From NCBI GenBank assembly GCA_011033025.1, contig WFMF01000345.1:62001-126000 (forward strand): a stretch of 64,000 nt of DNA, in the 5' to 3' direction. Both the position numbers and the translations under genes were made by a program. The DNA is from Beroe forskalii (taxonomy: Eukaryota; Ctenophora; Nuda; Beroida; Beroidae). The first letter of the stretch is position 1. The number at the start of each line of letters is the position of its first letter. This document shows, piece by piece, positions 18,187-29,388 of this stretch. The notes below the pieces were generated by a model, which ran no database searches, was not told the origin of the DNA, and saw only the letters and a program-made list of their open reading frames with translations.

Positions 18187-20847
18187 TCACGTGGCTACAC
18201 GGGATGAGGATGGTTGAGCTCTTCTGTACATCACATCTGGGTGGCAGTTCTTCCTCATCCGATGGATCTGGTGCCTGAAGTTCCCCAAAATGAGATCCTT
18301 GCCTCTGTCAGAGAGATGAATCCCGTCGTCACTGTGCAGCTCTCTCTTAAATTTCTCGTCCTTGATGAAGTTGCCGTTGGGATTACACCAAAACTTCTTG
18401 AGTCCTGCAGCACGTGGCACCTGGTCCATGAACTCATCCACCAACTTCTCTAGGTGAGATCTGAAGGTGAGGATCTTCCTGTTGTCGTCTGCATCTGATG
18501 TAAGGAGCGGAAGGGAGATGATTACTTGAGTTCCATACTGGTGCTCCAGGAACTTCCGGAACTTGATGAAGTTATGCAGTGTCTCCCTCAGAGGTATCCC
18601 ATGAAGAGCATCGTTCACCCCGAGATGAATGTACACGTAGTCAGGGCGCATCTGCTGGATCTTCTCTCTCAGGTCGTTGTCGTTCAGGCCTCTGGTGTTC
18701 CTCTTGTTGATCTGAGTGACCTCGTAGAGAAGCCCTAGTGATGAGATGTCCTTGATGTGCCTCATGATGGAGTCTGTTATCAGCACCACTGAGCTGCAGC
18801 TGCGTTCATCTGATCGGGAGACTACTCTGGTCCTGGTGGCTCTAGGAGGCTCGGTGATGCCCACTGTAGTGATCTTCGGCAGTGGTGCTCGCTGTCCTGC
18901 TTCAGTCATCGTGAACCCAGCTGCTCTCCTTGACACTGGTTTGGAAACGTGATTCGATGTTTGAGGTGGCAGAAGGGTTCTCTTTCCTGAAGGTCTAGGG
19001 GGTTCATCTCTGCGAAGTGATGCTTGGATGTTCTTGAAGTCTTTCTGGAGCCTGCTAGGGTGAAGGTCTGACCACACGGGATGATCCTCAAAGTTCCAAT
19101 TTTCTTCTTTTTCTTCTTCTCCGTCTCGTTGAGCCACGTCCCCTTCTTGTGCAGCTGGAACCTCACTCTCTCTTCTGATGCTTTGTGGTGGTATTGGGGT
19201 CTTCTGAGATCTTTCTTCGACTATCATCTTGTGAATGTTCTTGATTAGAGTCGAGTCTTCACGGAAGAATGCACTGTTGTGAAAGCGCTCCAGGTCAGTC
19301 ATGAAGTTTTCGATGTTGTCTTTGATGGCATCAATCTTCACTTCTTGTACTTTGATGTCGTCATAGTTCTTCTCGATGGCCTTCTTCGTGTTGGATGTGA
19401 AGATCATGCTCTGCTTCCACAGGTCTTTGAGTTCAATCACCTGTTTAGTGTGCTTGGTGATGTCACACGAACCACTGCTCTTTGTGTCTTTCAGGTCGAT
19501 CTCCCTCCGAAGAGATGCCACTTCGTCTCTCAATGCCAGAAGCCCAGTCTTCAGTTCGATGAGGGTCTCTTCGACGATTGGCATCAGTTGGCACTGGGTT
19601 GATCTTTGCGGGAGACTCTCGGTGGTTTCAGGTGGGGGGCTGGGCTTACTGATAGTCACTTTAGGAGGGGGTGAAATGTGATTCCTCTGGATGACAGTCT
19701 GCTCGAAATCTTCTTGAGGCTCCTTGATGTCTGGTGGGGCGTCTTCATACCTTTCATCTTCAATTCCGTCAGCTTTTAGGATGTCTGAGACCCGTTCGTC
19801 AGTGATGTTGAGTAACTGAGGTGGATTGACAGGACCATCGTCTACAGCAGGGGCATCTTCGCATGGTGTCAGAATCACACGGGGGAGTGAGGTATCTAGG
19901 ATCGACATTTCCTGCACAGCACAGCGCGGACTGTCCCCCTCCTCGACGTTGGACTCAGTCTCAGTGTCATGCTCTGTCTCGCTGGCAATGGGTCTGGCTG
20001 ATGTGGAGGACATCTCACTCTCAGTGTCCACATCTGAGACGGTGTTGGGTGATCCTATGAAGAGCACTAGGATTTGCTCACTGTTGTTGTCACTTTCTCC
20101 TCTGAGGATGGAGAAATTGTAGTCCTGACTGCATTTCCCTGCCATCGTGCTGAGTGATCCCGGGTGTAGAGCGACTTTGTGAGTGACTCGAGATCCTTTC
20201 TTCAGTGCGAGAGTTCTTGGGGCTCCGAGGGAAAGAACAGTGATCACTGGTCTGTCGCCGTTATCTTCTTTCCCGCTGAGACTGCCATAGGGAATGTGGT
20301 CTTTGAACGTTGGGAGGCGTCTGATGATGACTTTGAAGACGGTGGATGTGACATCGAAGCACTGTTCGTTGGAAGTGTTGACCTTCTTAGCCAGGAACGT
20401 CAGTTGCTCCATCAGGTTATCATCGTCACACGTTGAGAGCTCCGTGAGATGAAGGGTGAGCGGGTCAGTGGAGTCTGTGTCCCGTTTTGATGACTTGAGT
20501 ACACTTGACTGGAGGGTTAAGAAGAGTTGATGTGCCTCCTCGCAGCTGATGAAATCCTCTATGTAGATTGACTTGGCCGAGTAGTCCTTCTTCTTCTTCG
20601 GCTTTTCCTCCTTGAGTTTCCCCTTGCCTTTGTCTGATCCTCGTGAACTCGCACGACTCCTGCAGCTGACATCACTCTGCTCCGAATGGCGACGGATGCG
20701 ATTAATCAGCTTCTGATCCGGTGTGAGGCTCAGGTACTGTTGTACAGCTGGCTGGCTGCTGCTCGCGAAGGATCGTGTGACACGCCGATTTGAAGCTAAG
20801 GGGGTCCTGTACACTTCTCCTTCTCCAGAGTCGTCCTTAGTAGCCAT
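18187..20847 (-). CDS. LINE ORF1: coiled coil plus SGNH/GDSL-type esterase
   Basis: The likely start is the ATG at 20847 (MATKDDSGEGEVYRTPLASN), giving 886 aa; the frame is open further upstream through the 5' repeats, but that part is not protein-like. The N-terminal half is polar and low in conserved features. A coiled coil follows (ETLIELKTGLLALRDEVASL RREI). The last ~200 residues are an SGNH hydrolase: VVLITDSIMRHI (Ser block, TDS instead of GDS), YIHLGVND (Asn block) and DGIHLSDRG (Asp-x-x-His block). Esterase-bearing ORF1 proteins occur in CR1-type LINEs, where they are thought to act in the ribonucleoprotein. The stop at 18187 is followed 39 nt later by ORF2. Confidence 0.85.
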   Translation of the reverse strand: MATKDDSGEGEVYRTPLASNRRVTRSFASSSQPAVQQYLSLTPDQKLINRIRRHSEQSDVSCRSRASSRGSDKGKGKLKEEKPKKKKDYSAKSIYIEDFISCEEAHQLFLTLQSSVLKSSKRDTDSTDPLTLHLTELSTCDDDNLMEQLTFLAKKVNTSNEQCFDVTSTVFKVIIRRLPTFKDHIPYGSLSGKEDNGDRPVITVLSLGAPRTLALKKGSRVTHKVALHPGSLSTMAGKCSQDYNFSILRGESDNNSEQILVLFIGSPNTVSDVDTESEMSSTSARPIASETEHDTETESNVEEGDSPRCAVQEMSILDTSLPRVILTPCEDAPAVDDGPVNPPQLLNITDERVSDILKADGIEDERYEDAPPDIKEPQEDFEQTVIQRNHISPPPKVTISKPSPPPETTESLPQRSTQCQLMPIVEETLIELKTGLLALRDEVASLRREIDLKDTKSSGSCDITKHTKQVIELKDLWKQSMIFTSNTKKAIEKNYDDIKVQEVKIDAIKDNIENFMTDLERFHNSAFFREDSTLIKNIHKMIVEERSQKTPIPPQSIRRESEVPAAQEGDVAQRDGEEEKEENWNFEDHPVWSDLHPSRLQKDFKNIQASLRRDEPPRPSGKRTLLPPQTSNHVSKPVSRRAAGFTMTEAGQRAPLPKITTVGITEPPRATRTRVVSRSDERSCSSVVLITDSIMRHIKDISSLGLLYEVTQINKRNTRGLNDNDLREKIQQMRPDYVYIHLGVNDALHGIPLRETLHNFIKFRKFLEHQYGTQVIISLPLLTSDADDNRKILTFRSHLEKLVDEFMDQVPRAAGLKKFWCNPNGNFIKDEKFKRELHSDDGIHLSDRGKDLILGNFRHQIHRMRKNCHPDVMYRRAQPSSSRVAT

Positions 20848-21704
20848 GTAGACATGCAGTGAGGGGTGCAGTGCCTCCGTCATCCATGACACGTCCTTTC
20901 GTTGGTAGAGCTTGAACGGGGCTTTGATGCAGACTGGATCAAGTAGACTGGTACTGGCAAGAAGAACAAGCAATTCAAGAACACAAAGAATCGGAATTAC
21001 TGACGTGTACCACGTGATATTGTAAGATCTGCTGTTGAAATGCGCTCGATTTCCTTTCTCATTTCGCGCTCGATTCGATATTGCTTCGCTCAGTGAGGGC
21101 ACAAAATTTGGGCGCGGCGCTTCAGACTGTGACCTGGAGACCGTGCGGTTGTGAGTGGGGTCGTGCCGTGCTGTGTGCGGTGTGGGTTTGAGCCGTGCTG
21201 TGTGTAGTGAGGAGTGATTGAGATAATCATGCAACACCTCAGCAGAGTTAGCACCTGAAAAACTGTAGGGGATAGGGGACGGGGTGACGGGTGTCTTGTC
21301 CTGAGAAGTCATTGTCATTGAAAATAGTTCCCAGCTATACATTCCACATAGATTCACAGCATAATACTTCATGTGCCCATGTATATTGTATAAAATGTGT
21401 ATTGAAATTGAATGTATAGTTCTCCAAATTGACACACATATACCATTGAGAGGATTGTTCCTGTACGCAGTAATTAGTTCATTGAGGCGTATCAAATTAC
21501 ACGCATGAGCTGTCAGATTGTTAATTAGCGAGTTCATTATGCAAAGAGTGTTATGTGTAGCATTGTAGACTGCGTGTAAAAATGCCAATAGATAATTGTC
21601 ATTGTTCACCTCACTAATAATCCAGTGTAGTGTCTTGTGATGTTGAGTTGCTGCGTTGTCCCCTGCCTTGTACCGTGTGTTCTTCACTTCGTTATCGATC
21701 GTCA

Positions 21705-22090
21705 GCACCCGTCCTCCGTCATGATCCCACCCACCAGCATCCCGCCTCCTCCGTCGCACACCACCCGTCCCACCAGTCCACCCAGCACCGTCCAGCTCCT
21801 TCACACTGTCCAGCTCCGTCACACCGTCCCCAGCACTCCACAGTTCGAATTCGAGATCTTTCTTCGTCAGAAATCCTCCGTCATGATGTTGCCATCCAAT
21901 CCCGAGATCCCGCCTCCTCAGTCGCACAGTTCCTGTCTGGGCAAGCCATCCCATAACATCCTGATCCATCCCAGTCCTCCCGTCGCTGGAGATCCATTGT
22001 CCAAATCTGTCATTCGCTGCCCTCCCGTCGTGATCCACCCGTCCAAGATCCCGCCTCCTCAATCGCACAAATCCGGTCCAGTCACCCCAT
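21705..22090. repeat. Tandem repeats in the LINE 5' region
   Basis: Three units spaced roughly 150 bp apart share CGCCTCCTC(A/C)(A/G)TCGCAC and an upstream CCTCCGTCATGAT- or CCTCCCGTCGTGAT-type phrase (at about 21712, 21876 and 22021). On the transcribed strand these give RLRRRDLG ... DHDGG repeats. This suggests promoter monomers at the start of the element. Confidence 0.65.
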
Positions 22091-22309
22091 CCCACGCTCA
22101 TGAAATCCATCACACTGCTCACATCATCCCAAGTGATCCAATCCACTGCTGCTCCTTCTGGTAATCCATCAACTCCAATGTGGTCAAAAGGATTCCTCAC
22201 ATGTTGAAGGTTGGTTCCAATTCCCACAAAAGGGATTAGTAAAACGATTAAAGGTAGCAGCGCGCAAAACGTTACGAAATCAAATGTGTAAATGTGTAAA
22301 ATGTCGCAC

Positions 22310-22775
22310 TTAGACACCTTGGTCAAGCCGCGTTTGATCTATGTTTATTCATCGGAGGATGTAATGTCGGGGGGTCAAATGTCGCAGCAATCGTCGAACT
22401 GCGACGTTTGACCCCCCCAAACCTTTTCTCTATAGATTTACAGTACTGTAGTAGGGGTGTAGTGTCGGGGATGTAGTGTCGGGGATGTAATGTCGGGGGT
22501 GTAATGTCGGGGGGTGTAATGTCGGGGGGTCAAGTGTCTCTTTACCTCCACTAGGCACCACTCAGCCTCCACTCTGCTCCACCAAGCCTCAACTAGGCTC
22601 CACACGGCCTCCACTAGGCTCGGATAAACAGCCTCCACTAGGCTCCACACAGCCTCCACTAGGCTCCACTAGTGGAGGCTGAGTGGGGCATAGTGGAGCA
22701 AACTTTGGCAAATGCTTCCACTTTTTTTGGAGTTTGCCAAAAAAAGTGTTTGCCAAAGTTTGCCATAGAGGGATA
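22310..22775. repeat. Dispersed repeat, right copy (pairs with 11920-12340)
   Basis: The same ordered landmarks as the left copy, with an added array of ATGTAATGTCGGGG units (22440-22540) and a regular CCTCCACTAGGCTCCAC array (22540-22690). It ends in TTTGGCAAATGCTTCCAC, a T-run, and GTGTTTGCCAAAGTTTGCCA. Confidence 0.75.
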
Positions 22776-23589
22776 GATCTGTGTGCAGCAAGAGGGTGTG
22801 TTGGTGGTTTCTGCAGTTCAATCGATTGGGATGGACAAGGAATCCATTGGGAAGGGCCAGGGGTTGCAGGACAGGATGAAAAGACTGAAGAGGAACTGAG
22901 TAGAAGACTCAGAAGTTGATGAGCAGTGACAGATCATGAGAAGTTGAGGGAGGCGGCTAAGGTACCAAGGCGAGACAAGGCTGAGGAATCCATGGTACTA
23001 TAGTGTGAGGAACTGAGGCAGGGAGACTAGTTGGGCAGAAGCACTTTTAGCCCTGAACGTGCCCCTGTCCAGTCTGGAAAGAAGTACAGTGAAAGGATGG
23101 AGTCAGGAGGTGACGCTGAATGAAGCACTGGTGTTGAAGGAGGTAATATTAGTTGTAGAAAGGTGATATTATTGGTGGAAAGGCCCCGGAAGTGGAAGCA
23201 GGAGTGGATTTTACTGTTTGCAGGGCCTTGAGGTTGACAGAATTCTGGGAAGCCATCTTTAGCTCAAATAGTCTAATGTCAGGTTGAGTGATTCTTACAG
23301 GACTCTGTGCCGCAGTCTTACATTTTTGCAAGCCCATTCATCAGAATTAAGGGACCCTCATGCGAGGAGATTTTCCTCCAGTACTTTCCCGGCCACTGGA
23401 ACATATTCAATACCTCTTGGTGAACCTATTGAGATGTTAACAGTAGGATGATCCTGGTCTATGAGTTGTTAAAAGTACTAGACTGTACGCAAATGGGCTA
23501 AATTATCTAAATTAATATCAGAGTAGGGTGTAACAGAATTTCCCGACTTTGGCATTTCAAAATGTCAGAATGAAAACCTAAGTTTCTGA

Positions 23590-23705
23590 AACCAGTAGAA
23601 TCGAATCAAAGAATCGAATCGAAGAATCGAGTTCAAGAATCGAATCCAAGAATTTAGTCCAAGAATCGAATCCTAGAATCGAATCCAAGAATCGAATCGT
23701 TAAGA
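23590..23705. repeat. AAGAATCGAATCC minisatellite
   Basis: About eight units of 13-14 bp (AAGAATCGAATCC and close variants) in tandem. Confidence 0.9.
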
Positions 23706-23919
23706 ATCCTCTGGTCAGTATAGGAGTCATTCATAAAGGACTTTCGCAAAATTTCAACCCTCCCCAACGTCCACAAACTGTGATTTTTAAGGCAAAATTA
23801 ACACTAATTTCCACATTGCCCAAGCCCACTACTCCCTCGACGTGGACGTCCTTCAACAACCCCCGTCGTCTGTATCTCACAATCTCTTATTTATAAGCAT
23901 CGAAACGAGTTGAGGACAG

Positions 23920-24030
23920 CTATATTGTTCCAATCACTTTACAATCACTTCGCGATCACTCTCACATCTTTTACCGATCTTTTACCCATCTTTCTCCAAT
24001 CACTTTCCAATCACTTTCCAATCACTTTCG
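23920..24030. repeat. CCAATCACTTT tandem array
   Basis: Units of 11 bp (CAATCACTTTC) recur about six times, broken by TCTTTTACC(C/G)A variants. Confidence 0.8.
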
Positions 24031-26569
24031 TGGACAAACTAAAATCCGCGTACGAGCCCAAGTACGACAGGGTGCCTGCTCAGAATCATCCCATAGTAAG
24101 GCTTTATTAACACTTTTGGGGATAATTATTGCCATTGAAATTTTGTGCAAGATTTTTCTGTACCTTCTCAAACTAATCGGTCACTAGCATGGGGAAAAAG
24201 GGTTTTCAAATTTTCTCGTGATGTTATTCTGAATCAGCAGACTTTTCAGATCCAGAATAACCTCATCTGAGCCCTAACATGATCTTGATTTGCCCATACC
24301 AACACATTGAAATAATTCCAGATAATTAGTCATCACCCGTTATGTAGCTCCTTATACTATGCTGTCTTATTGGTACGAAATGCAATGAAATATACTTTTT
24401 TCAGTTGTCAGTGAACCGAAGTGAAGATAACAGTGCTCTACACTCAACAGCACTACAACAGACCAAATTCGACTCATCTTGATATAGCGAAGGTAAGGTG
24501 CCAAGATAAGATAAGACTTACTTCATAAATTCATTTCAAAGTTTGGAGGTTCATCTTAAGGTATACTGACACAAAGGAGCCTGAAATTTCCTGGCCAGAT
24601 CTTCCTCAAAACTCAAAATTGAAACCCGATCATAACTGAAACCTAACGTCGGGTGGGCGACGGGCATTTGTGTGACAGGATACTTTGATTTCTTAGCTTC
24701 TTAGATTGAATCCGATGTCACACTGTTCCCGTAACATTTTCGTATTCTCAACCTATTCTCATCCTTTTTCAAAGATGTGCTCGGCAATTAAAGGAGCATT
24801 CCAAGTTTCATGATTCATCATGAAATTGTTTTTCTGTAAACACTGCCACTCTTAATTATTTGCCAATTACCATTGAATTTCACTGCTGAGGACTCGGGTC
24901 ACATCAGGACATTCTTTGATGAAGCAGAGTGGAAAAGTGTAGAAACGGTAGAAAGTTAATGATAATCATACACCTCAGCTCTTGGAGTCAAGTATAAAGC
25001 GGCATTAGCGTGGAACAATAACCTTATCCATTTGTTTTTCAGTAATCCAGTTCTGCCCGCACACATCAAGTGACTCTGACACAGGAGATAAACTAATAAT
25101 CTTCCGAGGTAAGGTTTAGTTCTGCATGGGTGCCGCAAGACAATTTACATGGAAATAGCTAATTTGAAAAAATTTCGGGCAAAATGTCGACATATATTCT
25201 CTGCTATCGAACGGTTTATGAAATTGACCTAAGCTAGGTTTAATTGGTTTCGGAATTGAATGTTTTAAGCGAAAGATAGTCGGTTTAATAGACAATATGT
25301 CTACATTTTGTCCAAATTTTGGTACAAGTTTGGCAAAATATCGTATAAAAGGTCTTCTTATGGGCTAGAATTTCTTTCAGATCGCAGGGAAAGCAATCGC
25401 CGCATTTTAATTTAAGCACTGAAAGATTCGACGCGCGCACGCCGCGCAAATTCTTGCTGCTTTCGAAACGAATATCTTCATTGTTTTACTATAAATTCTT
25501 ACTTTTTAACCCATTTCAAACTCTGGCCCAGTGAAATTTAGTATTAAAGACTCAATCTAGCTAGTGGTTACACATTCAATTTCAGAATTCATCACTAGAC
25601 CCCACACATACTTCATCCAGCGCCTCAATCCAGCACCTCTTGTTGACGATTGAGGTGACCTCAGCTCCATTATTGATTATACTCCTTGGGATACGTTGCC
25701 AGTTAATTCATCTTAAAACCTGTTGACTCTAGTCCGTATCTTAACCTTTGCCTATAGTTGAAATATCATGAAGTGTTACTGTTAACTAAACTGTCGTGAG
25801 GTAAAATGCCCCTTCCCATTGTAAATGTAATGCTTTTGCTTAGCTCATCATATAATTTGCTTTGATTAACAAAACTATAATACATTTTCAGTTATTGGAA
25901 GCATGGAGTCTTCAACATGGAACATCGAGTGGGGGGGGGGGGGGGTTCGTCATCACGTCTCTCAGACTTGTGTGTTGTGGAATTGTCCTACGTACGATCT
26001 TGGATTTTACTGGTTCTCTTGGATTTCTTAAAACTTCACTGTTTATGATTAAGACTTCATTCTAAATCACTGAGTGATCTGGTTGAGAACTATCAATTAT
26101 AATAAAATCAACATATGCTATCGCCGATTTATCTTCACACTCCCTGTATTAATCGTATTCAAGTTTTAGTTTAACTCTTGCCAATGTTTAAGCGACTGAA
26201 TCACACGCGTGCAATGAATACTTATGATCGTCTTCAGTTGTACAACGAAATCTCTTGTTGTGAGCCTCGTTGAACCAAACTTTTTGCATCTGTGTGATCA
26301 CAAAGGTTTCTACCATCGGACTATAATAGTCACGATTTGATCAAGTCATTTTGTTAAAAGTTTTGTTCATTTTTGTTCCTAATTTTCATGCGTAAATTTA
26401 CGTGTTTTATTACCTTCTAGTGATTGATCTGTGGTGCTACGGCGGCATATAATTGATAAATGCCATAAATCTTATATCAAAATGAAGAGTAGACTTTCTG
26501 CTTTCATGCTGTCAAAAAATCAGAACCATCAAACTTTTGTTCTTGAAAATTTCGTCTTTGATATTAAAG

Positions 26570-26830
26570 GATGTCTTACTTCCACGCCGCGCGTCAGCTT
26601 TCCGGGTCCAATGGCGCGCCCCGGGGTGGAAAAGGTGCGCGCGCGCGAACAAACAGGGACACATATAGCATTGAGCATGTGGCAAGCGCGAGTGATCCAA
26701 CATAAAATGTCTGGCAAGCTTTCGCGCGCATCAGATCCCTATTCCATAATTCTACGCGCGCGGAAATTCAAATTGATTGGATGCTCTTTAGTTTTTACGG
26801 CATCGAAAAATTTCAATCAGATCAAAAGTT
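26570..26830. repeat. CpG-rich dispersed repeat, copy 2
   Basis: GCGCGC-rich tract containing GCGCGCGAACAAACAGGGACAC-like sequence shared with ~9380, and ending in ATCGAAAAATTTCAATCAGATCA, which resembles ATCAAAAAATTGCAATCAGATCA near 41765. A shorter CpG patch lies at 25428-25450. Confidence 0.5.
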
Positions 26831-27089
26831 ATTAGCAACGAAATGGAAACAGCATTAAACATTCAATTTTATGAAGGAGCAGAGTGAAAAATAGTTTGTC
26901 AGAAAGTTGGCACCAGTGTTCAAAGATGTGTTTTTTAATGGAAGCCATTGATTTTGAATATTCAAATGAATTGTGATGGTTGAATACCATAATAATTCAA
27001 AAATTCTATGTTATGTTATGTTAAGTTGGGGGGGGGGGGCCTAAGTTGTGCTTAACCATGTGAAATCTGTTCCTTTTTGATTGCAAAAT

Positions 27090-27322
27090 TTTGATTGCAA
27101 AATTCATTTAAGAGTAATTTGGAAGTTTTTAAGAATGAATGTTTGCATGAGAATGATAATAATTATTGGCATGTTTCAAAACTTATATTAGATAAGATTG
27201 AAGGAAAACATTATCTAGAAAACAAATCAAAGTTTAATAACTTTTTAATGCAAAATATTTTTATTGCAAATAGGAAAAAGGTATTAACACCTATGTCGAA
27301 CCAAGTAGTGTTGAATAGTTAG
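27090..27322 (+). pseudogene. Possible retroelement or transposase relic (unidentified)
   Basis: An open stretch of ~75 codons with unusually protein-like composition (LHENDNNYWHVSKLILDKIE, then GKHYLENKSKFNNFLMQNIF). No ATG of its own is supported and I cannot name the family. It is flanked by AT-rich sequence, and a G-run lies just upstream. Confidence 0.2.
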
Positions 27323-28974
27323 CAGGTGTTTTTATAATTGTTTATTGACAGTATTTTTTAATTTATTTTAAATTCAGTTTCGTTATTATCTTGGATTCTA
27401 ACTATGTCCATCAGTTATTTATTTCAGTCTTATTTATTTATCATACCTACTTTATCTTATTTTAAGCAGGCTCCATTAATTTTACTCATATTTTTCATCT
27501 TCAATTATATTTTATAATTCTGACCTTAGATTGGGGTACCTTGTGAAGGTATGTAATAATAATGAAGTATTTTGATTGCCGATTTTTATTATACTTTTTG
27601 GACACCTTGGATATAGGGTGTGGAATCGAAGGATGAAGTTTTGTTAGCTAATTTTATAGAATGAATCGTGTTACTTGATAGTAAAATTGTTATATTATAT
27701 TATTATTAAAATGATGTTAGTTCTGAAAACTGATTCTCATACTGACATTGGACAATTTTGTTTTGTTCACATTTATCCAGGCTATGAACTGCTTCTGTAT
27801 TCTGCAACTTCTGGATGGCATGGTGGCTCAACTCAAGGGTAGTGGGCCTGTGTGACTCAAAGACTTGGTTCGCCAATATTTGTTTTATCAGTTAAAAATA
27901 CCTTCTTTGTAGAACAAATACAGTCAAAAATACAGTTAAAAATACATCTATAAATAAGTGGAGTATAATCATATCAGTGTAAAATCTTGAATATAATTTT
28001 CAATGGCACCCTTTTTGAACAAATTTTAAGATCTTTGATATATCTGAGTACAGGTAGAGAGAATTAGTACTGAAAGGACTCAGCCTTGCAGATTAACTGA
28101 ATAATAAAGTTGTTGATTTGCTAAGTTAAGGCAGGGTTGAGATTAATCTGGATATTAATCTGGGGATGATTTGGAGGTTGTGGGGGAATAACAAAAAAAA
28201 ATTGTGAGTAGATGTTTCAGGCTCTAGGGTAGGATTAGTGATCTCAGATCTTGACTTCTTAATTGAATCCTTCTAGTCTAGGCCTAGGTGTCTAAAATAC
28301 TTATTCAGCATGCAGGAGATGCCCTGATGACTTAATTAATCCAATAATTCTGGCAATCACAATTCAGTATATTATTTTGATAGTTTCAACTTTTGGGTGC
28401 TAACGGATGCTTCAGTTAAACCTGTTATCACTGACTCAGCAGTTAGCTTTGATCATCGACCGACCTTTGCAGCAGGTTTATGAAAAATATCCATCTAGAA
28501 TGTCCTCCGTTATTCAAGTTATGTCCAATCTCCATATTGAGATCTTGAATTTGAAGTAAAGAAAACATCAAATTTTCAAATCCTTCAGCACAGCAATTAA
28601 CAGATAGTAACGTAATGGAAAGCACTCTCAAAGAACTGATTATAATCTGCACATGCACAAAATTTAGTCTCCGTAGCAACAGCACCAATATGCCACTCTT
28701 AGCCTTTCGTTTATCTTGATAATTTCATTTATCTTGATAATAAGACTCATTATTGTGATATGTTTCAGTTCAATTGCAGTAAAATGTAAATTTTTATTGT
28801 TTTATTATCATTAGCCTCAGAGGTGTAAGCTGTGAGGGGATATGGTGGCCCAGAACCTATCCATTTTTTCCTTGACACCTGCTGATTAACAAGTTGTTTG
28901 CATCATAAATGACATAGAGGACCTTACATTAGTAGGGTAACTGCTGTTGATTCACTGTTCAGATTCCTACTTTG

Positions 28975-29128
28975 TTTTTGTATCAATCATTAAAATAGAA
29001 AATCTATATGCTGTATTTCATGATGTTTATCATATACCCATACACCCTTACGTTTTGTATCAATCATTGAAATTGAAAATCTATATGCTGTGTTTCATGG
29101 TTTTTATCATATACCCATACACCCTCAT
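28975..29128. repeat. ~77-bp tandem duplication
   Basis: TATCAATCATTAAAATAGAA ... CATATACCCATACACCCT occurs twice head to tail with a few substitutions. Confidence 0.85.
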
Positions 29129-29388
29129 AGATAAGAAACTGAAATGTAATTGCATTCCTTGTGGTAGATATGATAGATAACATAGACATATTTTAGTTTA
29201 TATTTTATTGGTTGTATCTTGTTGAATCTCCCTAACCAAACCCTCCACATTCCTTTAATTGCATGCATCCAGAAAATTGTAGAAAATATAGACTGTTTAA
29301 CAACTTTCATCTTGATGACAAAACAGAATGACACTCATAATCGATCTAGATTTGATGAATTCCAAAAACAAGTCCAAAATCAGATATA

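Larger units (their letters stand above)
14281..22310 (-). mobile_element. Non-LTR retrotransposon (LINE, CR1/L2-like by architecture)
   Basis: A near-complete element with tandem-repeat 5' sequence (about 21700-22090), ORF1 with a coiled coil and SGNH esterase, a 39-nt gap, and ORF2 with an AP endonuclease, a reverse transcriptase and a C-terminal Cys/His region. An esterase in ORF1 is known from CR1-group LINEs. ORF2 has a frameshift near 15000, so this copy is probably inactive or recently inactivated. Outer boundaries are approximate. It lies between two direct copies of another repeat (11920-12340 and 22310-22775). Confidence 0.85.
22776..29388. other. 6.6-kb region without a recognisable gene
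   Basis: I find no exon that matches a known family. Contents I can name: the AAGAATCGAATCC array (23590-23705), a CAATCACTTT array (23920-24030), CpG-rich tracts (25430-25460 and 26570-26830), long G runs (25930 and 27030), a possible retroelement relic (27090-27322) and a tandem duplication (28975-29128). Short frames elsewhere look random. Confidence 0.5.

Noticed and set aside
20848-22326. Extension of LINE ORF1 upstream to give a 1,379-aa protein
   Set aside because: The upstream part reads through 5' tandem repeats, starts at a non-ATG codon and lacks protein-like conservation; I prefer the ATG at 20847.
25930-25947. Long G homopolymers (also near 11970, 27030 and 29762)
   Set aside because: Simple homopolymer runs with no surrounding G-run pattern clear enough to claim quadruplex function.
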